This document shows positions 52,440-61,400 of a DNA stretch of 64,000 nt, one piece after another. The stretch comes from Desulfurobacterium sp. TC5-1 (GTDB lineage: Bacteria; Aquificota; Aquificia; Desulfurobacteriales; Desulfurobacteriaceae): assembly GCF_000421485.1 (NCBI RefSeq), contig NZ_ATXC01000001.1, forward strand, positions 1,295,087 through 1,359,086, written 5' to 3'. The position numbers and the translations under genes are program-made. Positions within the stretch are counted from its first letter, which is position 1; the number at the start of each line of letters is the position of its first letter. The notes under the pieces are model-generated. The model saw only the letters and a program-made list of their open reading frames with translations, was not told where the DNA came from and made no database searches.

Positions 52440-52463
52440 GCCGCCTTAAAAGGCGGCATTTTC
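52440..52463 (+). terminator. terminator after thiC
   Basis: GCCGCCTT and AAGGCGGC (52440-52457) form an eight-bp GC-rich hairpin with a two-base centre, ten nt past the thiC stop, followed by ATTTTCT. The short U tract makes it a moderate terminator. Confidence 0.65.
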
Positions 52464-52518
52464 TCACCAATACAACCTGTTATAATAAAAGGAAATTAAA
52501 AACTTTCTGGAGGTGAAC

Positions 52519-52872
52519 TTGGATACAATTGAAAAACTTAAAACAGCTCTTCAAGCAGCTTCTGACAAAAAAGCTGAAGAGCCTGTAATACTTGACCTTA
52601 GAGAATTAAGCGCCCTTGCCGATTTCTTTCTCATCGTCTCATCATCTTCTGACATACACGGAAGAACCATCGCAGATGAAATAACAAAAAGATTAAAAGA
52701 AAAAGAAACTCTTCCCATAAGTGTAGAAGGTTACGATCTTGGTAACTGGATACTCATAGACTACGGCGACATAATAATCCACATATTCCGCCCGGAAACA
52801 AGAGAACTATATGGACTTGAAAACCTCTGGATAGACGCACCACGCATAGAACCGGTAGAGCTTTTAAAATGA
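52519..52872 (+). CDS. rsfS: ribosomal silencing factor RsfS
   Basis: RsfS binds L14 of the large subunit and blocks subunit joining when nutrients are low. The protein has VILDLRELSALADFFLIVSSSS and the C-terminal NWILIDYGDIIIHIFRPETRELYGLENLW, split here at residues about 78-106, both characteristic. The frame is open from a GTG at 52513 that overlaps the GGAGG site; the TTG at 52519, five bases after GGAGG, is the better start (117 aa). It overlaps rlmH by four bases. Confidence 0.94.
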   Translation: MDTIEKLKTALQAASDKKAEEPVILDLRELSALADFFLIVSSSSDIHGRTIADEITKRLKEKETLPISVEGYDLGNWILIDYGDIIIHIFRPETRELYGLENLWIDAPRIEPVELLK

Positions 52873-53288
52873 TAAAAGTTATTGCCGTTGGAAAGATAGC
52901 ACCCCATTTAAAAGAAGCTCAAGAACACTACATCAATAGACTAAAAAAACTGACAGACATCGAAATTGTGAAAGTCAAGAAACAGAGAACAAAAGAAGAC
53001 GAAGGGGAACTGTTGCTTTCAAAAACAAAAGGTTTTATCATCGCCCTTGACGAAAGGGGAAAGGAGCTAACCTCAAAAGAGTTTGCAAAACTGTTACAAA
53101 AACATCGGCACATCTCTTTTGTAATCGGAGGTGCCGACGGCCTCTCAGAAAATGTCAAAAAAGAATCCAATATGTTGTTATCCCTATCAAAACTAACTCT
53201 CCAGCACGACATCGCAAGAATTGTCCTGCTTGAGCAGATATACCGGGGATTCCAGATCATAAAAGGAACACCTTACCACAGGGAGTGA
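52869..53288 (+). CDS. rlmH: 23S rRNA (pseudouridine1915-N3)-methyltransferase RlmH
   Basis: RlmH is a small SPOUT-class methyltransferase. The 139 aa include FIIALDERGKELTSKEFAKLL, FVIGGADGLSENVKKES (SAM-binding knot) and RIVLLEQIYRGFQIIKGTPYH at the C-terminus. It follows rsfS with an ATGA overlap, a conserved pair. One aspect differs slightly from E. coli: the final YHRE tail is one residue away from the usual YHH/YHK. Confidence 0.95.
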   Translation: MIKVIAVGKIAPHLKEAQEHYINRLKKLTDIEIVKVKKQRTKEDEGELLLSKTKGFIIALDERGKELTSKEFAKLLQKHRHISFVIGGADGLSENVKKESNMLLSLSKLTLQHDIARIVLLEQIYRGFQIIKGTPYHRE

Positions 53289-53290
53289 AG

Positions 53291-54166
53291 ATGTTATTAA
53301 AAAAATGGCAACCTAATACTGAAGCGATAGAAGAGCTAAATAGTATATTAAAATCATACAAACTTTCACAAAGGCAAAAAACACTTATAAATATTATGAT
53401 TACCAACATCAAAAAAGGAATTCAAGGAGAAAAAACAGCAGCGTACTACATAGATTATTATCTAAAGGATTCAAAAAATTGGGTTGTCATTCATGATTTA
53501 AGAATAGAATTCAAAGGCCAAATCGCACAAATAGATCATCTTTTAATCAATAGACTTTACGATATGTATGTTATAGAAACTAAAAATTTCCATGCTCAGT
53601 ATATGGAAATAAATGATTATGGCGAATTCACACTGAAATACAAAAATAGCAAAATCGGAATCCCATCTCCTATAGAACAAAATAAAAGGCATATTCATCT
53701 TTTAGACAAGATATTAACCAATAAAGATATGTATCCTCGCAGATTTATTCGAATAAAACCCAAATTCTTAAATGTAATTATGGTATCTCCTAACACAATA
53801 GTGAAAAGGTCTTCGAAATTTGACACAAGCAATATAATAAAAGCGGATATGATAATGAAATTCATTGAAGAAAAAATAGATAAAATGTCTATTACCGATA
53901 CGTTTTCCGCAATAGGCAAAATAGCATCTCATGAACAACTTATGAATTTCGGCAAAAAGATACTCATGTTACATAAACCTATTAAAATTGACTGGCTATC
54001 CTATTTTGGAATCAAAAAAGAACAGAAGAAAAAATACTTCTGTGCCAGATGTAAAAAAGACATTTCCGAAAAAGAAGCAACCTACTGCTGGAATCACAAA
54101 AGTTTATTCGGCGGGAAGGCTTATTGTTATGATTGTCAAAAATTTATAAAAAACGCTAAAATTTAG
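53291..54166 (+). CDS. NERD-domain protein with a C-terminal zinc-binding segment
   Basis: Residues about 38-150 form a nuclease-related NERD domain (GEKTAAYYIDYYL, then IAQIDHLLINRLYDMYVIETKNF with the D...E-x-K pattern of PD-(D/E)XK folds). The C-terminal 50 residues hold CARCKKDI and CYDCQKF with an intervening Cys, a likely zinc ribbon. A nucleic-acid role is likely but undefined. GGGAG before the ATG at 53291 favours it over the GTG at 53285. It sits between rlmH and selD in one operon, and its AT-rich codons are unlike its neighbours, which hints at insertion. Confidence 0.8.
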   Translation: MLLKKWQPNTEAIEELNSILKSYKLSQRQKTLINIMITNIKKGIQGEKTAAYYIDYYLKDSKNWVVIHDLRIEFKGQIAQIDHLLINRLYDMYVIETKNFHAQYMEINDYGEFTLKYKNSKIGIPSPIEQNKRHIHLLDKILTNKDMYPRRFIRIKPKFLNVIMVSPNTIVKRSSKFDTSNIIKADMIMKFIEEKIDKMSITDTFSAIGKIASHEQLMNFGKKILMLHKPIKIDWLSYFGIKKEQKKKYFCARCKKDISEKEATYCWNHKSLFGGKAYCYDCQKFIKNAKI

Positions 54167-54201
54167 CCAAATTCCCATAAAAACTGACTGGCGGAGCAAA
54201 A

Positions 54202-55245
54202 ATGGCAGACAAGTTTAAGCTGACAACAACAGTAAGAGCTTCTGGCTGAGGTGCAAAGCTAAGCCCGGTCGGGCTTGAAAAGGTTCTAAAAAATCTCAGC
54301 TTATATAGGGATAAAAACGTACTGATAGGACTTGAAACAGCAGAGGATGCAGGTGTCTATTTGTTAAACGAGACCACTGCGTTGATTCAAACTGCTGACT
54401 TCATAACACCTGTCGTTGATGACCCGTACATATACGGTCAGATAGCCGTTGCAAATGCCCTATCAGATATATACGCCATGGGAGGCACGCCTATTACCGC
54501 AATAAATCTGGTGATGTTCGCCTCATGCAACGTCCCTGAATCTTACTTGCCTAAAATCCTTCAGGGTGGCGCTGATAAACTAAAAGAGGCTGGCGTTTCT
54601 CTCATCGGCGGTCACACCGTTGACGATCTTGAAACAAAATACGGACTTGCCGCAACAGGCATAGTTCATCCTGAAAAAATTGTTAGAAATTCTACGGCAA
54701 AGCCCGGTGATATTCTTTACTACACAAAACCCTTAGGAATAGGAGTTATAACAACGGCTATAAAAGCTGACATGGCTGACGAAACAACTACAGAAGAAGC
54801 ATCTAAAGTCATGATAACACTCAACAAAGACACCGCAGAAGTTATGAAAGAGATAGGTGTCAACGCCTGTACAGACATAACAGGATTTGGACTTTTAGGT
54901 CATCTATACGAAATGGTGAAATACTCAAAAGTAAACGCAATCATAAATATAAACGCTTTTGATTTTCTTCCTCAATCAATAGAATTTGCTGAAATGGGAC
55001 TGTTCCCGGCAGCAACCTACGAAAACATAGATTACGTTGGAAACAATGTAACATTTAATAGTAATATCAAAGAAGAGCTACAGCTTTTACTGTTTGATCC
55101 CCAAACATCCGGTGGACTGCTCATATCTGTTCCAGAAAATAAAAAAGGTATCTTTGAAGAAAAATGTAAGTTGAAAAACTTAAGTTGCTACGAAATAGGC
55201 AAAATAACGGAAAAGGGAACCGGAAAGATTAGAGTCAGAGGATAA
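54202..55245 (+). CDS. selD: selenide, water dikinase SelD containing selenocysteine
   Basis: SelD makes selenophosphate from selenide and ATP. Reading through the TGA at 54247-54249 as selenocysteine 16 gives a full 347-aa protein: the active-site stretch VRASG-U-GAKLSP aligns with the GCGCK motif region of E. coli SelD (C17, K20). The rest is normal (DFITPVVDDPYIYGQIAVANALSDIYAMGG region, ITGFGLLGHLYEM). A hairpin with a GGTC loop follows the TGA by 17 nt. GGCGGAG lies before the ATG. Standard gene callers would begin this gene wrongly near 54361. Confidence 0.95.
54247..54276 (+). promoter_or_regulatory. selenocysteine codon and bacterial SECIS-like hairpin
   Basis: The in-frame TGA at 54247 is followed by a stem AAGCCC (54261-54266), apical loop GGTC (54267-54270) and GGGCTT (54271-54276). 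The loop sequence and the 17-nt distance from the TGA match the E. coli fdhF SECIS, which SelB recognises through a GGUC apical loop. Confidence 0.8.
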
Positions 55246-55309
55246 AAATCCGGCGAAGACAAGAGGCAAATTTTATAAACACACCTTCCGTAAAGAATCC
55301 CTAAATAGT

Positions 55310-55338
55310 TTGTCTCTATAAAACTTTAGGAATATATT
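55310..55338 (+). promoter_or_regulatory. candidate promoter of the envelope operon
   Basis: TTGTCT (55310-55315) and TATATT (55333-55338) are separated by 17 nt, a good sigma-70 pair. The start would fall near 55345, about 33 nt before the TTG start of the mltC-like gene. It is the only good promoter seen before the seven-gene operon. Confidence 0.5.
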
Positions 55339-55377
55339 ATGAATTAGGGTTATATAGAAATCTTGCGGGAGGAAAAG

Positions 55378-56571
55378 TTGAAAAGGGGTATTCTAATTTC
55401 TATCGTTATCGGGGGATTATTTATCTCTCAAAACGTAAAAGCGGAAAACTTCAATACATATTATCAAAATACATACAATGAGTTTAAAAGTTACAACTCG
55501 GAATTTTACAAATACAAAAAAAGGATTGATGAAGAATTTGAAGCTTACAAAAAAATAATGGAAGAAGAGTTCGAAAATTACAAGAAAAATATCGAGAAAG
55601 AGTGGAAAAACCCTATAGTACCATCACAAAAAGTATTTGTAGAATACAGCAACAACTATAAAGCCCGTAAAATTGTTGACTTTAATAACACAACGGTGAA
55701 AATAGAAGTACTTCGGCCACAAAATTACAAAAAAGAGCTCCTAAACAATCTAACAGAATTAATAATCGAAAAAACAAAAGATGCGTTTAAAAGAAATCCG
55801 GTAATTACAAACACCGACAAGAGGCTGAAACTGATAGCTGCTGGAGCTACAGTAATAAGCCGCCCACCAAACAGTGAATTCATAATAGGCGACATCCTGA
55901 CAGGAAAAACAGAAATAACCAAAAAAGAGGCTGAAAAAGAAGCCGAAAAAATACTAAAAACGGCAAAGATAATTAAATCAAAAGACAAAGGCGGAACAAA
56001 ATACACACTCACATTTAAGTTTCCGAAGAATAAGCTATACCTTAAGGCCAGGGAGTACAGGCCTCTTGTTGTTTCTATATCTCAAAAATACAACGTGGAA
56101 TACCCGCTGGTTCTCGCAATAATACACACCGAAAGCAGTTTTAATCCCATGGCTGTTTCATATATTCCAGCGTACGGACTCATGCAGATTGTTCCACAAA
56201 CTGCCGGAAGAGACGTAACGAAAAATCTATTTGGTAAGCCAATGATTTTAACACCATCATACCTCTTCAATAAGAAAAATAACATAAACATAGGAACGGG
56301 TTACCTTTACCTGTTGTACTATAAATACTTCTCCGGCATCAAAAACCCCGAAAGCAGATTACTCTGCACAATTGCCGCCTACAACGGAGGCCCCGGTAGT
56401 GTCGCAAGGGCATTTACAGGAACAACCAAGCTATACCTTGCTGAAAAGAAAATAAACGCAATGACACCAAAAGAAGTTTATAGAGTTCTAACCACAAGAG
56501 CACCGATGAGAGAAACAAGAAACTATGTAAAAAAAGTTTATAATAGAATTAAGTTCTATAAAAACTTCTAA
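55378..56571 (+). CDS. mltC: MltC-like membrane-associated lytic transglycosylase
   Basis: The protein starts at TTG 55378 after GGGAGG; upstream codons of the open frame are the ribosome-binding site itself. A signal peptide (MKRGILISIVIGGLFISQNVKA) without lipobox is followed by a coiled coil (about residues 30-75, repeated EEFxxYKK), a DUF3393-like region, and an SLT domain with the catalytic Glu in IIHTESSFNP, then GLMQIVPQTAG and AAYNGGPG. Order and the C-terminal NYVKKVYN match E. coli MltC. It should cut glycan strands with 1,6-anhydro products. First gene of the envelope operon. Confidence 0.88.
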   Translation: MKRGILISIVIGGLFISQNVKAENFNTYYQNTYNEFKSYNSEFYKYKKRIDEEFEAYKKIMEEEFENYKKNIEKEWKNPIVPSQKVFVEYSNNYKARKIVDFNNTTVKIEVLRPQNYKKELLNNLTELIIEKTKDAFKRNPVITNTDKRLKLIAAGATVISRPPNSEFIIGDILTGKTEITKKEAEKEAEKILKTAKIIKSKDKGGTKYTLTFKFPKNKLYLKAREYRPLVVSISQKYNVEYPLVLAIIHTESSFNPMAVSYIPAYGLMQIVPQTAGRDVTKNLFGKPMILTPSYLFNKKNNINIGTGYLYLLYYKYFSGIKNPESRLLCTIAAYNGGPGSVARAFTGTTKLYLAEKKINAMTPKEVYRVLTTRAPMRETRNYVKKVYNRIKFYKNF

Positions 56572-56591
56572 CAACATCATGGGAGGAAAGG

Positions 56592-57179
56592 ATGAGAGTA
56601 AAAAAGCTTCTTACAGCAACACTCATAGGTGCGGCCGTAATGGTTGGCGGTTGTGGTAAAAAACCGGCACCAAAAACAACAGCCGTTGTAAGTACACCCT
56701 GGGATGATTTCTGCAACAAGTATGCAAACATGGAAGGTGGTGTAGCTGCGTGTAAGTGTGTATTTGCCAATGATCTTGAAGAAGCCCAAATAGCAAGAGA
56801 AGAAGCTGTCGCAGACGCAAGAAGTGAACTCGCAAGAATCCTTGAAGTAAAAGTTATGACAATGGTTAAAAGGTACAAGAACAGAACTGTTGCTGGTAAA
56901 AAGAGGTACATGGGAAGCACTTTTGAAGAGGTCGCAAAACAAGTTGCAAAACAATACCTAAGAGGAAGCAGACCGATAAGCACAAAAACGTTCCGTGCCG
57001 ATGATGGTAGATATGTTGTATGTTCTGTAGTAGCTCTCCAACCAGCTGTAGTCAAGAATATGATTAAAGAGATGGCACAAAAGATGGAGATGTCACCAAG
57101 AGACGAAGACATCCTATACCAGGAATTTAAAGCCTATAAAGCTCAGCAGGAACTTGAGAAAGAGATTAAAGGATACTAA
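56592..57179 (+). CDS. LPP20-like lipoprotein
   Basis: The 195-aa protein has a lipoprotein signal ending at C21 (AVMVGGC). The mature part contains the LPP20-type helix EAVADARSELARILEVKVMTMV and a C-terminal strand region (FRADDGRYVVCSVVAL) like the LPP20/FlgP lipoproteins, which in Campylobacter and Vibrio include the flagellar outer-membrane disk protein FlgP. The last 30 residues are a charged helix. GGGAGG precedes the ATG. The stop overlaps the next ATG by one base (TAATG). Confidence 0.78.
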   Translation: MRVKKLLTATLIGAAVMVGGCGKKPAPKTTAVVSTPWDDFCNKYANMEGGVAACKCVFANDLEEAQIAREEAVADARSELARILEVKVMTMVKRYKNRTVAGKKRYMGSTFEEVAKQVAKQYLRGSRPISTKTFRADDGRYVVCSVVALQPAVVKNMIKEMAQKMEMSPRDEDILYQEFKAYKAQQELEKEIKGY

Positions 57180-58264
57180 TGCGAAAAGCGGCTCTACTGA
57201 TAACAATAGGACTAACATTGCTATCATACGGATGCGGCAATAAAAAAGTAGTCAAAGTTACGCCTCCCTGGTTCTTCGAACCGGGGAGGCCCCATTTCCC
57301 TGGTTCTGTTGGATTTTCAAACCCATGTGTAACAGAGAAAAAGGCTTTTCAACTTGCTAAAAAAAGAGCTCTGCAAAGTTTATGCACAACTCTTAACGTT
57401 AACTGTGAAGCTGCAATTAAATCACTCAAAATTAGAAAACCAGTTAAATTAAAAAACAAAAAAGTCACATTTCTAACCTACAAATACAAAGACGATAGAT
57501 TTGTAGCAGGTGAAATATATGCTGCCTTTGCGGGACTAAAAAAACCGACACCACCTTTTAAATACTACAAAGACTGTAAAAATCCAAGTCTTCAAAAATG
57601 CAAACCCAAATGGCTCTGTAACTACGAGATAGAAGGTTATGCCGGAGCAGTTGGAATTTCAAATATATCCAGTAACTTTTTCGATGAATACCTATACGCT
57701 GTCCGAGACGCTGTTGAAAAACTTGCACTAATGTACGGCATCTCTGTCAATGGAACCGAAATCAGGAAAAGTATCCGAACGCCCGTTGGTGCGTATAAAC
57801 TTTCAATAAAAGATTTCTCTTTCAAAGCAACAGACCATCCTGAGATTAACTTTCTCGTACGTTCAATGTTTGTCGACAAAAAAGGACGCCTTTTCGTGTA
57901 TGTCATTACACCGAATATAAAGAAAAAACCCTATCCCACCATAGACGGAAAACCCTGCTGGCTAATAGATCCTTTCTGTCTCAAAAGTAAAGGATACATA
58001 TACATCGGTTCTGCAGGCGAAAATATCTCTGGCATAAAAGCTCAAATTAAAAAAGCTATAGAAAACGCCCTAATACAGATGGCAAAATCAAAAGGCGTAG
58101 AGATAGACACTGAAAGGGTAACTGTAAGATTAAATAACGCCAGATGGATCTCTCTATTTACAAAAGAAAATACGACAGAAGTTGTTAAAGGCGAACTCAT
58201 AGGCATCTACTTTTCACCTTCTGGAACCGTTTTTGCAGGCATAGCCGAATTAAAAAAACCTTAG
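57179..58264 (+). CDS. lipoprotein with three LPP20-like repeats
   Basis: A lipoprotein signal ends at C19 (LTLLSYGC). Three similar modules follow, each opening with a Pro/Trp segment and a Gly-Ser-x-Gly turn before a helix: PPWFFEPGRP...GSVGFSNPC (about residues 29-60), KPKWLCNYEI...GAVGISNI (about 141-165) and KPCWLIDPFC...GSAGENI (about 258-290). The later ALQSL, AVEKLALMYG and ALIQMAKSKG helices line up. LPP20-domain repetition is unusual. The function is unknown; it is expected at the outer-membrane inner leaflet. Confidence 0.7.
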   Translation: MRKAALLITIGLTLLSYGCGNKKVVKVTPPWFFEPGRPHFPGSVGFSNPCVTEKKAFQLAKKRALQSLCTTLNVNCEAAIKSLKIRKPVKLKNKKVTFLTYKYKDDRFVAGEIYAAFAGLKKPTPPFKYYKDCKNPSLQKCKPKWLCNYEIEGYAGAVGISNISSNFFDEYLYAVRDAVEKLALMYGISVNGTEIRKSIRTPVGAYKLSIKDFSFKATDHPEINFLVRSMFVDKKGRLFVYVITPNIKKKPYPTIDGKPCWLIDPFCLKSKGYIYIGSAGENISGIKAQIKKAIENALIQMAKSKGVEIDTERVTVRLNNARWISLFTKENTTEVVKGELIGIYFSPSGTVFAGIAELKKP

Positions 58265-58275
58265 GGGAGGAGATA

Positions 58276-59565
58276 ATGAAACTAAAAATACTAATTTCAA
58301 CACTGAGTTTTCCTGTTATTTTGTTCTCCTGCGCCTCTTCACAACCCGCTTCCCAGACCACAACACTTCAGGACGCTGAAATTCAAGCAATACAATCAAA
58401 ATCAGAAAAGGCATTTGAAGAACTTGAAAACGAATTCCAACCTGAAAAACCATCAACATCCGAAAACACACCAGAAACCATCCGCAAAGAAAAACCAGCC
58501 TCTCTCGAAGAAGAAATCGGAACAGTTCCTCAATACAAATCGGGAAAAATCGTTCTAAAAGAGTGTGCCTACGGAAAAGACCAAAAAGACGCAAGAAGCA
58601 CTGCCGTTAAAAGACTATCACAGGACATACTTTCAAACGTCAGTGCCCTTGAAATTGCACAAAAAAGTCTCAGCAAAGGCAAAATATCCCGCGAATACTT
58701 CTCACAAACTGTAATTGGAACAAGAACAATCCTTAAAGGACTCAGATTTCAGGACTTAGGAAGAACGAAAGAAGGCTATAAAGTGTGTGCCATAATAACA
58801 GAAGAAGGATTAAAGAAGACTATTGCCTACTTAAGCTCTACACTAAAAAGGGACATGTTGCACCTTTCAAAAGATGAATTACGAAAATTACAAAATCAAG
58901 CTTTTATTCTTCTATCTCTTGCAGAATCGGCAAATGACAAAAACACCATTAACTTTGCAATGAAAAAACTAAAATACATAGACAGGCTTCTAAACTTTGG
59001 CAGACTTAACGTTAACACCATGCCAGCCAGCGCGGTAATAGTCATAGGGAAAAAGGAATACTCACCCGGAGAAATTATCTTTCTTGAACCGGAAAAAGAG
59101 TATTTCATAACTATTAAATCTAAGGGTTACAAAACTGTAAGAAAGAAAATCTACATAGGCCGAGGGGAAATAAAAAATATCTCCATAGAACTTCCTAAAA
59201 AGGTTGAAGGATTCATCCCGGTAGCTATAGAAGCAAACATGCCTTTCGTAACAGACATAGCAAAAAAAGCACTGATAGATAGTGGATTTAACGTTCAAAA
59301 CCAATCTGAAAACAAGTTAACCATCACGGTCAAAGACTACTCTTCCAGGGTAAAGGGATACACGAAACACGAATTAGAAGTAATAGCCACTTTTTATGCT
59401 AACGGTCAACCTATTACAAGTAAAAAAGGAAAAATAAAACCTTTCTTCACAACCGAAGAAACGGAGAACTCCATACTTAAGTCAAAGTTGGAAAAATTAA
59501 CAAAAGCCGTTTTAAACAGCCTGCTGAACAACATTGACACAAAACGATTAGGAGGAGGAAAATGA
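58276..59565 (+). CDS. lipoprotein with LPP20-like and PEGA domains
   Basis: The 429-aa protein has a lipoprotein signal ending at C19 (FPVILFSC), a polar linker rich in Glu/Pro/Thr (about residues 20-90), an LPP20-like module (KDARSTAVKRLSQDILS, then GYKVCAIIT), a helical stretch, and a PEGA domain near residues 238-295 (RLNVNTMPASAVIVIGKKEY, GYKTVRKKIYIGRGE). PEGA domains are surface or wall-associated. A further alpha/beta domain ends the protein. Its stop overlaps the next ATG (ATGA). Confidence 0.7.
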   Translation: MKLKILISTLSFPVILFSCASSQPASQTTTLQDAEIQAIQSKSEKAFEELENEFQPEKPSTSENTPETIRKEKPASLEEEIGTVPQYKSGKIVLKECAYGKDQKDARSTAVKRLSQDILSNVSALEIAQKSLSKGKISREYFSQTVIGTRTILKGLRFQDLGRTKEGYKVCAIITEEGLKKTIAYLSSTLKRDMLHLSKDELRKLQNQAFILLSLAESANDKNTINFAMKKLKYIDRLLNFGRLNVNTMPASAVIVIGKKEYSPGEIIFLEPEKEYFITIKSKGYKTVRKKIYIGRGEIKNISIELPKKVEGFIPVAIEANMPFVTDIAKKALIDSGFNVQNQSENKLTITVKDYSSRVKGYTKHELEVIATFYANGQPITSKKGKIKPFFTTEETENSILKSKLEKLTKAVLNSLLNNIDTKRLGGGK

Positions 59566-61400
59566 GAAAAGCGCTCTTTGCACTCACTATCTGTCTCGCC
59601 CTAACAGGAAACGTATTCGCAGTAGAAAACACCGGTACCCTAACTTCTGACATAACACAGAAAAAATACGAAAGAAAAACCGCCGTCAGCATTGGTGAAC
59701 TCGAGTTCCAAAAAACGTTTGTCAGGCTGCCCGTAATAGACAACACTAAAAGGGGAGCCGCCAATGTAATAACAAGCATTATAAGATCCGTGACGGGAAA
59801 CACGGTTTATACCTATCCCATAACAGATGCTCAAATCGAAGAGCTAACAAGGACATTTTATAAATATGTAATCACACAACGATTCGATAAGCTTATCATC
59901 CTTCCAGATCAGGTTATCTTAATGACAAAAACGGGCGAAGCTACGCTAAACGCTCAACTTCCGCAACCATCCATTCCACAGGGAATCGGTTTAAACGAAT
60001 ACAGATCAAAAGTTGAAAGGTACCTAAACGGCAATATCGCACCAATAATGAAAAAACTGATGGAAATCACGTTAGATCAAAGATACAGGGAACTTCCCGA
60101 ACAGGAGAAGGCAACCTTTATAACGCAAAAGGCTAAAGAACTCGGCCTAACTGCAGAAGTAGCGGAAAAACTAATGAACTCAGGATTCGCCTTTGCAACA
60201 TACATCCCGACCATAGAAGGAGCCTTTTCTCTTAATATATCTCAAGGCCTTGAAAAACTTACAGCACCCTACAACGCAAAGATCTCTTTACAGGCCAAAC
60301 CAATCCTCCTCGTATATAAATTCGACGGCGATAAAGGAAAATTCACCTTTTACAAAGAGATCAGGGGAGACTCAGGTGCAACCATTGAAAGTAAACCTCT
60401 AAAGGTGCCAATATACAATCAAGCTTTCTACCGGGACCTCTTTAACAAAACACTCTTTACTACAGTCAAAGCCGCCGCAATAAACACCGGAATGAAACTA
60501 AAAGAAGATGATAACTTCGCAATATTCACACCGGCAGAAGAGGTGGAAGATAAAACATTTAAAGCTAAAATCGGTGTAGCAGAAGCCATAAGAATAGACG
60601 CACCGTTTGACATATATGAATTTGAGAACGGTAAGAAAGTTTATAAAGGATTCGGTAAGGCAAGAGAAGTGGCCTATAACTGCGAAATTAATTCAACGAA
60701 CAAGACAAAATTCGACATTATAAAAGGAAAGGCAGAAGAGTATGATTTACTGAGAGAGCATCCATGGAGCGGCATTCTTTTCGGAATTCAGGGAGGAATG
60801 ACACCGTTTACTGTAACAGAGGTGGCAGGTTACACGGCAGATGGCGGCGGAAATTGGGGCACAATGAGAGTAACCATTGATGCAGATCTTGGCTACATTA
60901 GAAACTCTAAATTACTCTCAGAATGGTGGCTCAGACTGTTCGCCGGCGCCGGGTCAGGCGGCGATGACATCACCATTCCTGCTTTAGGTGCAACAATATC
61001 GCCTGACAGTTATATTGAAGGTGGCCTCGGTATTTATAAAAGAATATACCTTGGAACAACAGGACTTGCAGTTACCCCCGGAATAGACCTGTCATATAGA
61101 TACCTCCAGTTTACCGGAACAGGCGGCGATAAGCTGACCATAGGCGCCGTAACAACAACACCCCATGTGGGTGTCGTTTACAACATTTCCGCAAACTTTG
61201 AAATAAACGGAGAAATCGGCTACCCTGTCAATGTATCTTCCGACACAACATACACAGACATATGGGGCATCCAGTACACCGGAACTGCCCAAACAGAAGG
61301 TGGTGTAAACTTCTTTATAGGTGCATCCTACCACTTCGGGATAGTGGGCAGTCTGTCTAAACTTTACTCTGAACCGCCTTCCTGCAGGAGAACAAAATGA
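59562..61400 (+). CDS. exported protein with a C-terminal outer-membrane beta-barrel-like domain
   Basis: The 612-aa protein begins with a signal peptide (MRKALFALTICLALTGNVFA). Residues about 20-390 are a mixed periplasmic region with a helical SIIRSVTGN segment. The last 220 residues alternate Gly/aromatic/polar strands (LFGIQGGMTPFTV, ADLGYIRNSKLLSEWWLRLF, PGIDLSYRYLQFTG, FFIGASYHFG), consistent with an eight-stranded barrel. No named family is recognised. The last 14 residues after the final strand are polar. It is coupled by ATGA to both neighbours. Confidence 0.65.
   Translation: MRKALFALTICLALTGNVFAVENTGTLTSDITQKKYERKTAVSIGELEFQKTFVRLPVIDNTKRGAANVITSIIRSVTGNTVYTYPITDAQIEELTRTFYKYVITQRFDKLIILPDQVILMTKTGEATLNAQLPQPSIPQGIGLNEYRSKVERYLNGNIAPIMKKLMEITLDQRYRELPEQEKATFITQKAKELGLTAEVAEKLMNSGFAFATYIPTIEGAFSLNISQGLEKLTAPYNAKISLQAKPILLVYKFDGDKGKFTFYKEIRGDSGATIESKPLKVPIYNQAFYRDLFNKTLFTTVKAAAINTGMKLKEDDNFAIFTPAEEVEDKTFKAKIGVAEAIRIDAPFDIYEFENGKKVYKGFGKAREVAYNCEINSTNKTKFDIIKGKAEEYDLLREHPWSGILFGIQGGMTPFTVTEVAGYTADGGGNWGTMRVTIDADLGYIRNSKLLSEWWLRLFAGAGSGGDDITIPALGATISPDSYIEGGLGIYKRIYLGTTGLAVTPGIDLSYRYLQFTGTGGDKLTIGAVTTTPHVGVVYNISANFEINGEIGYPVNVSSDTTYTDIWGIQYTGTAQTEGGVNFFIGASYHFGIVGSLSKLYSEPPSCRRTK

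Noticed and set aside
54202-54360. selD 5' region as a pseudogene because of the TGA
   Set aside because: The TGA is at the catalytic position, the frame is intact on both sides and a SECIS-like hairpin follows, so selenocysteine explains it better.
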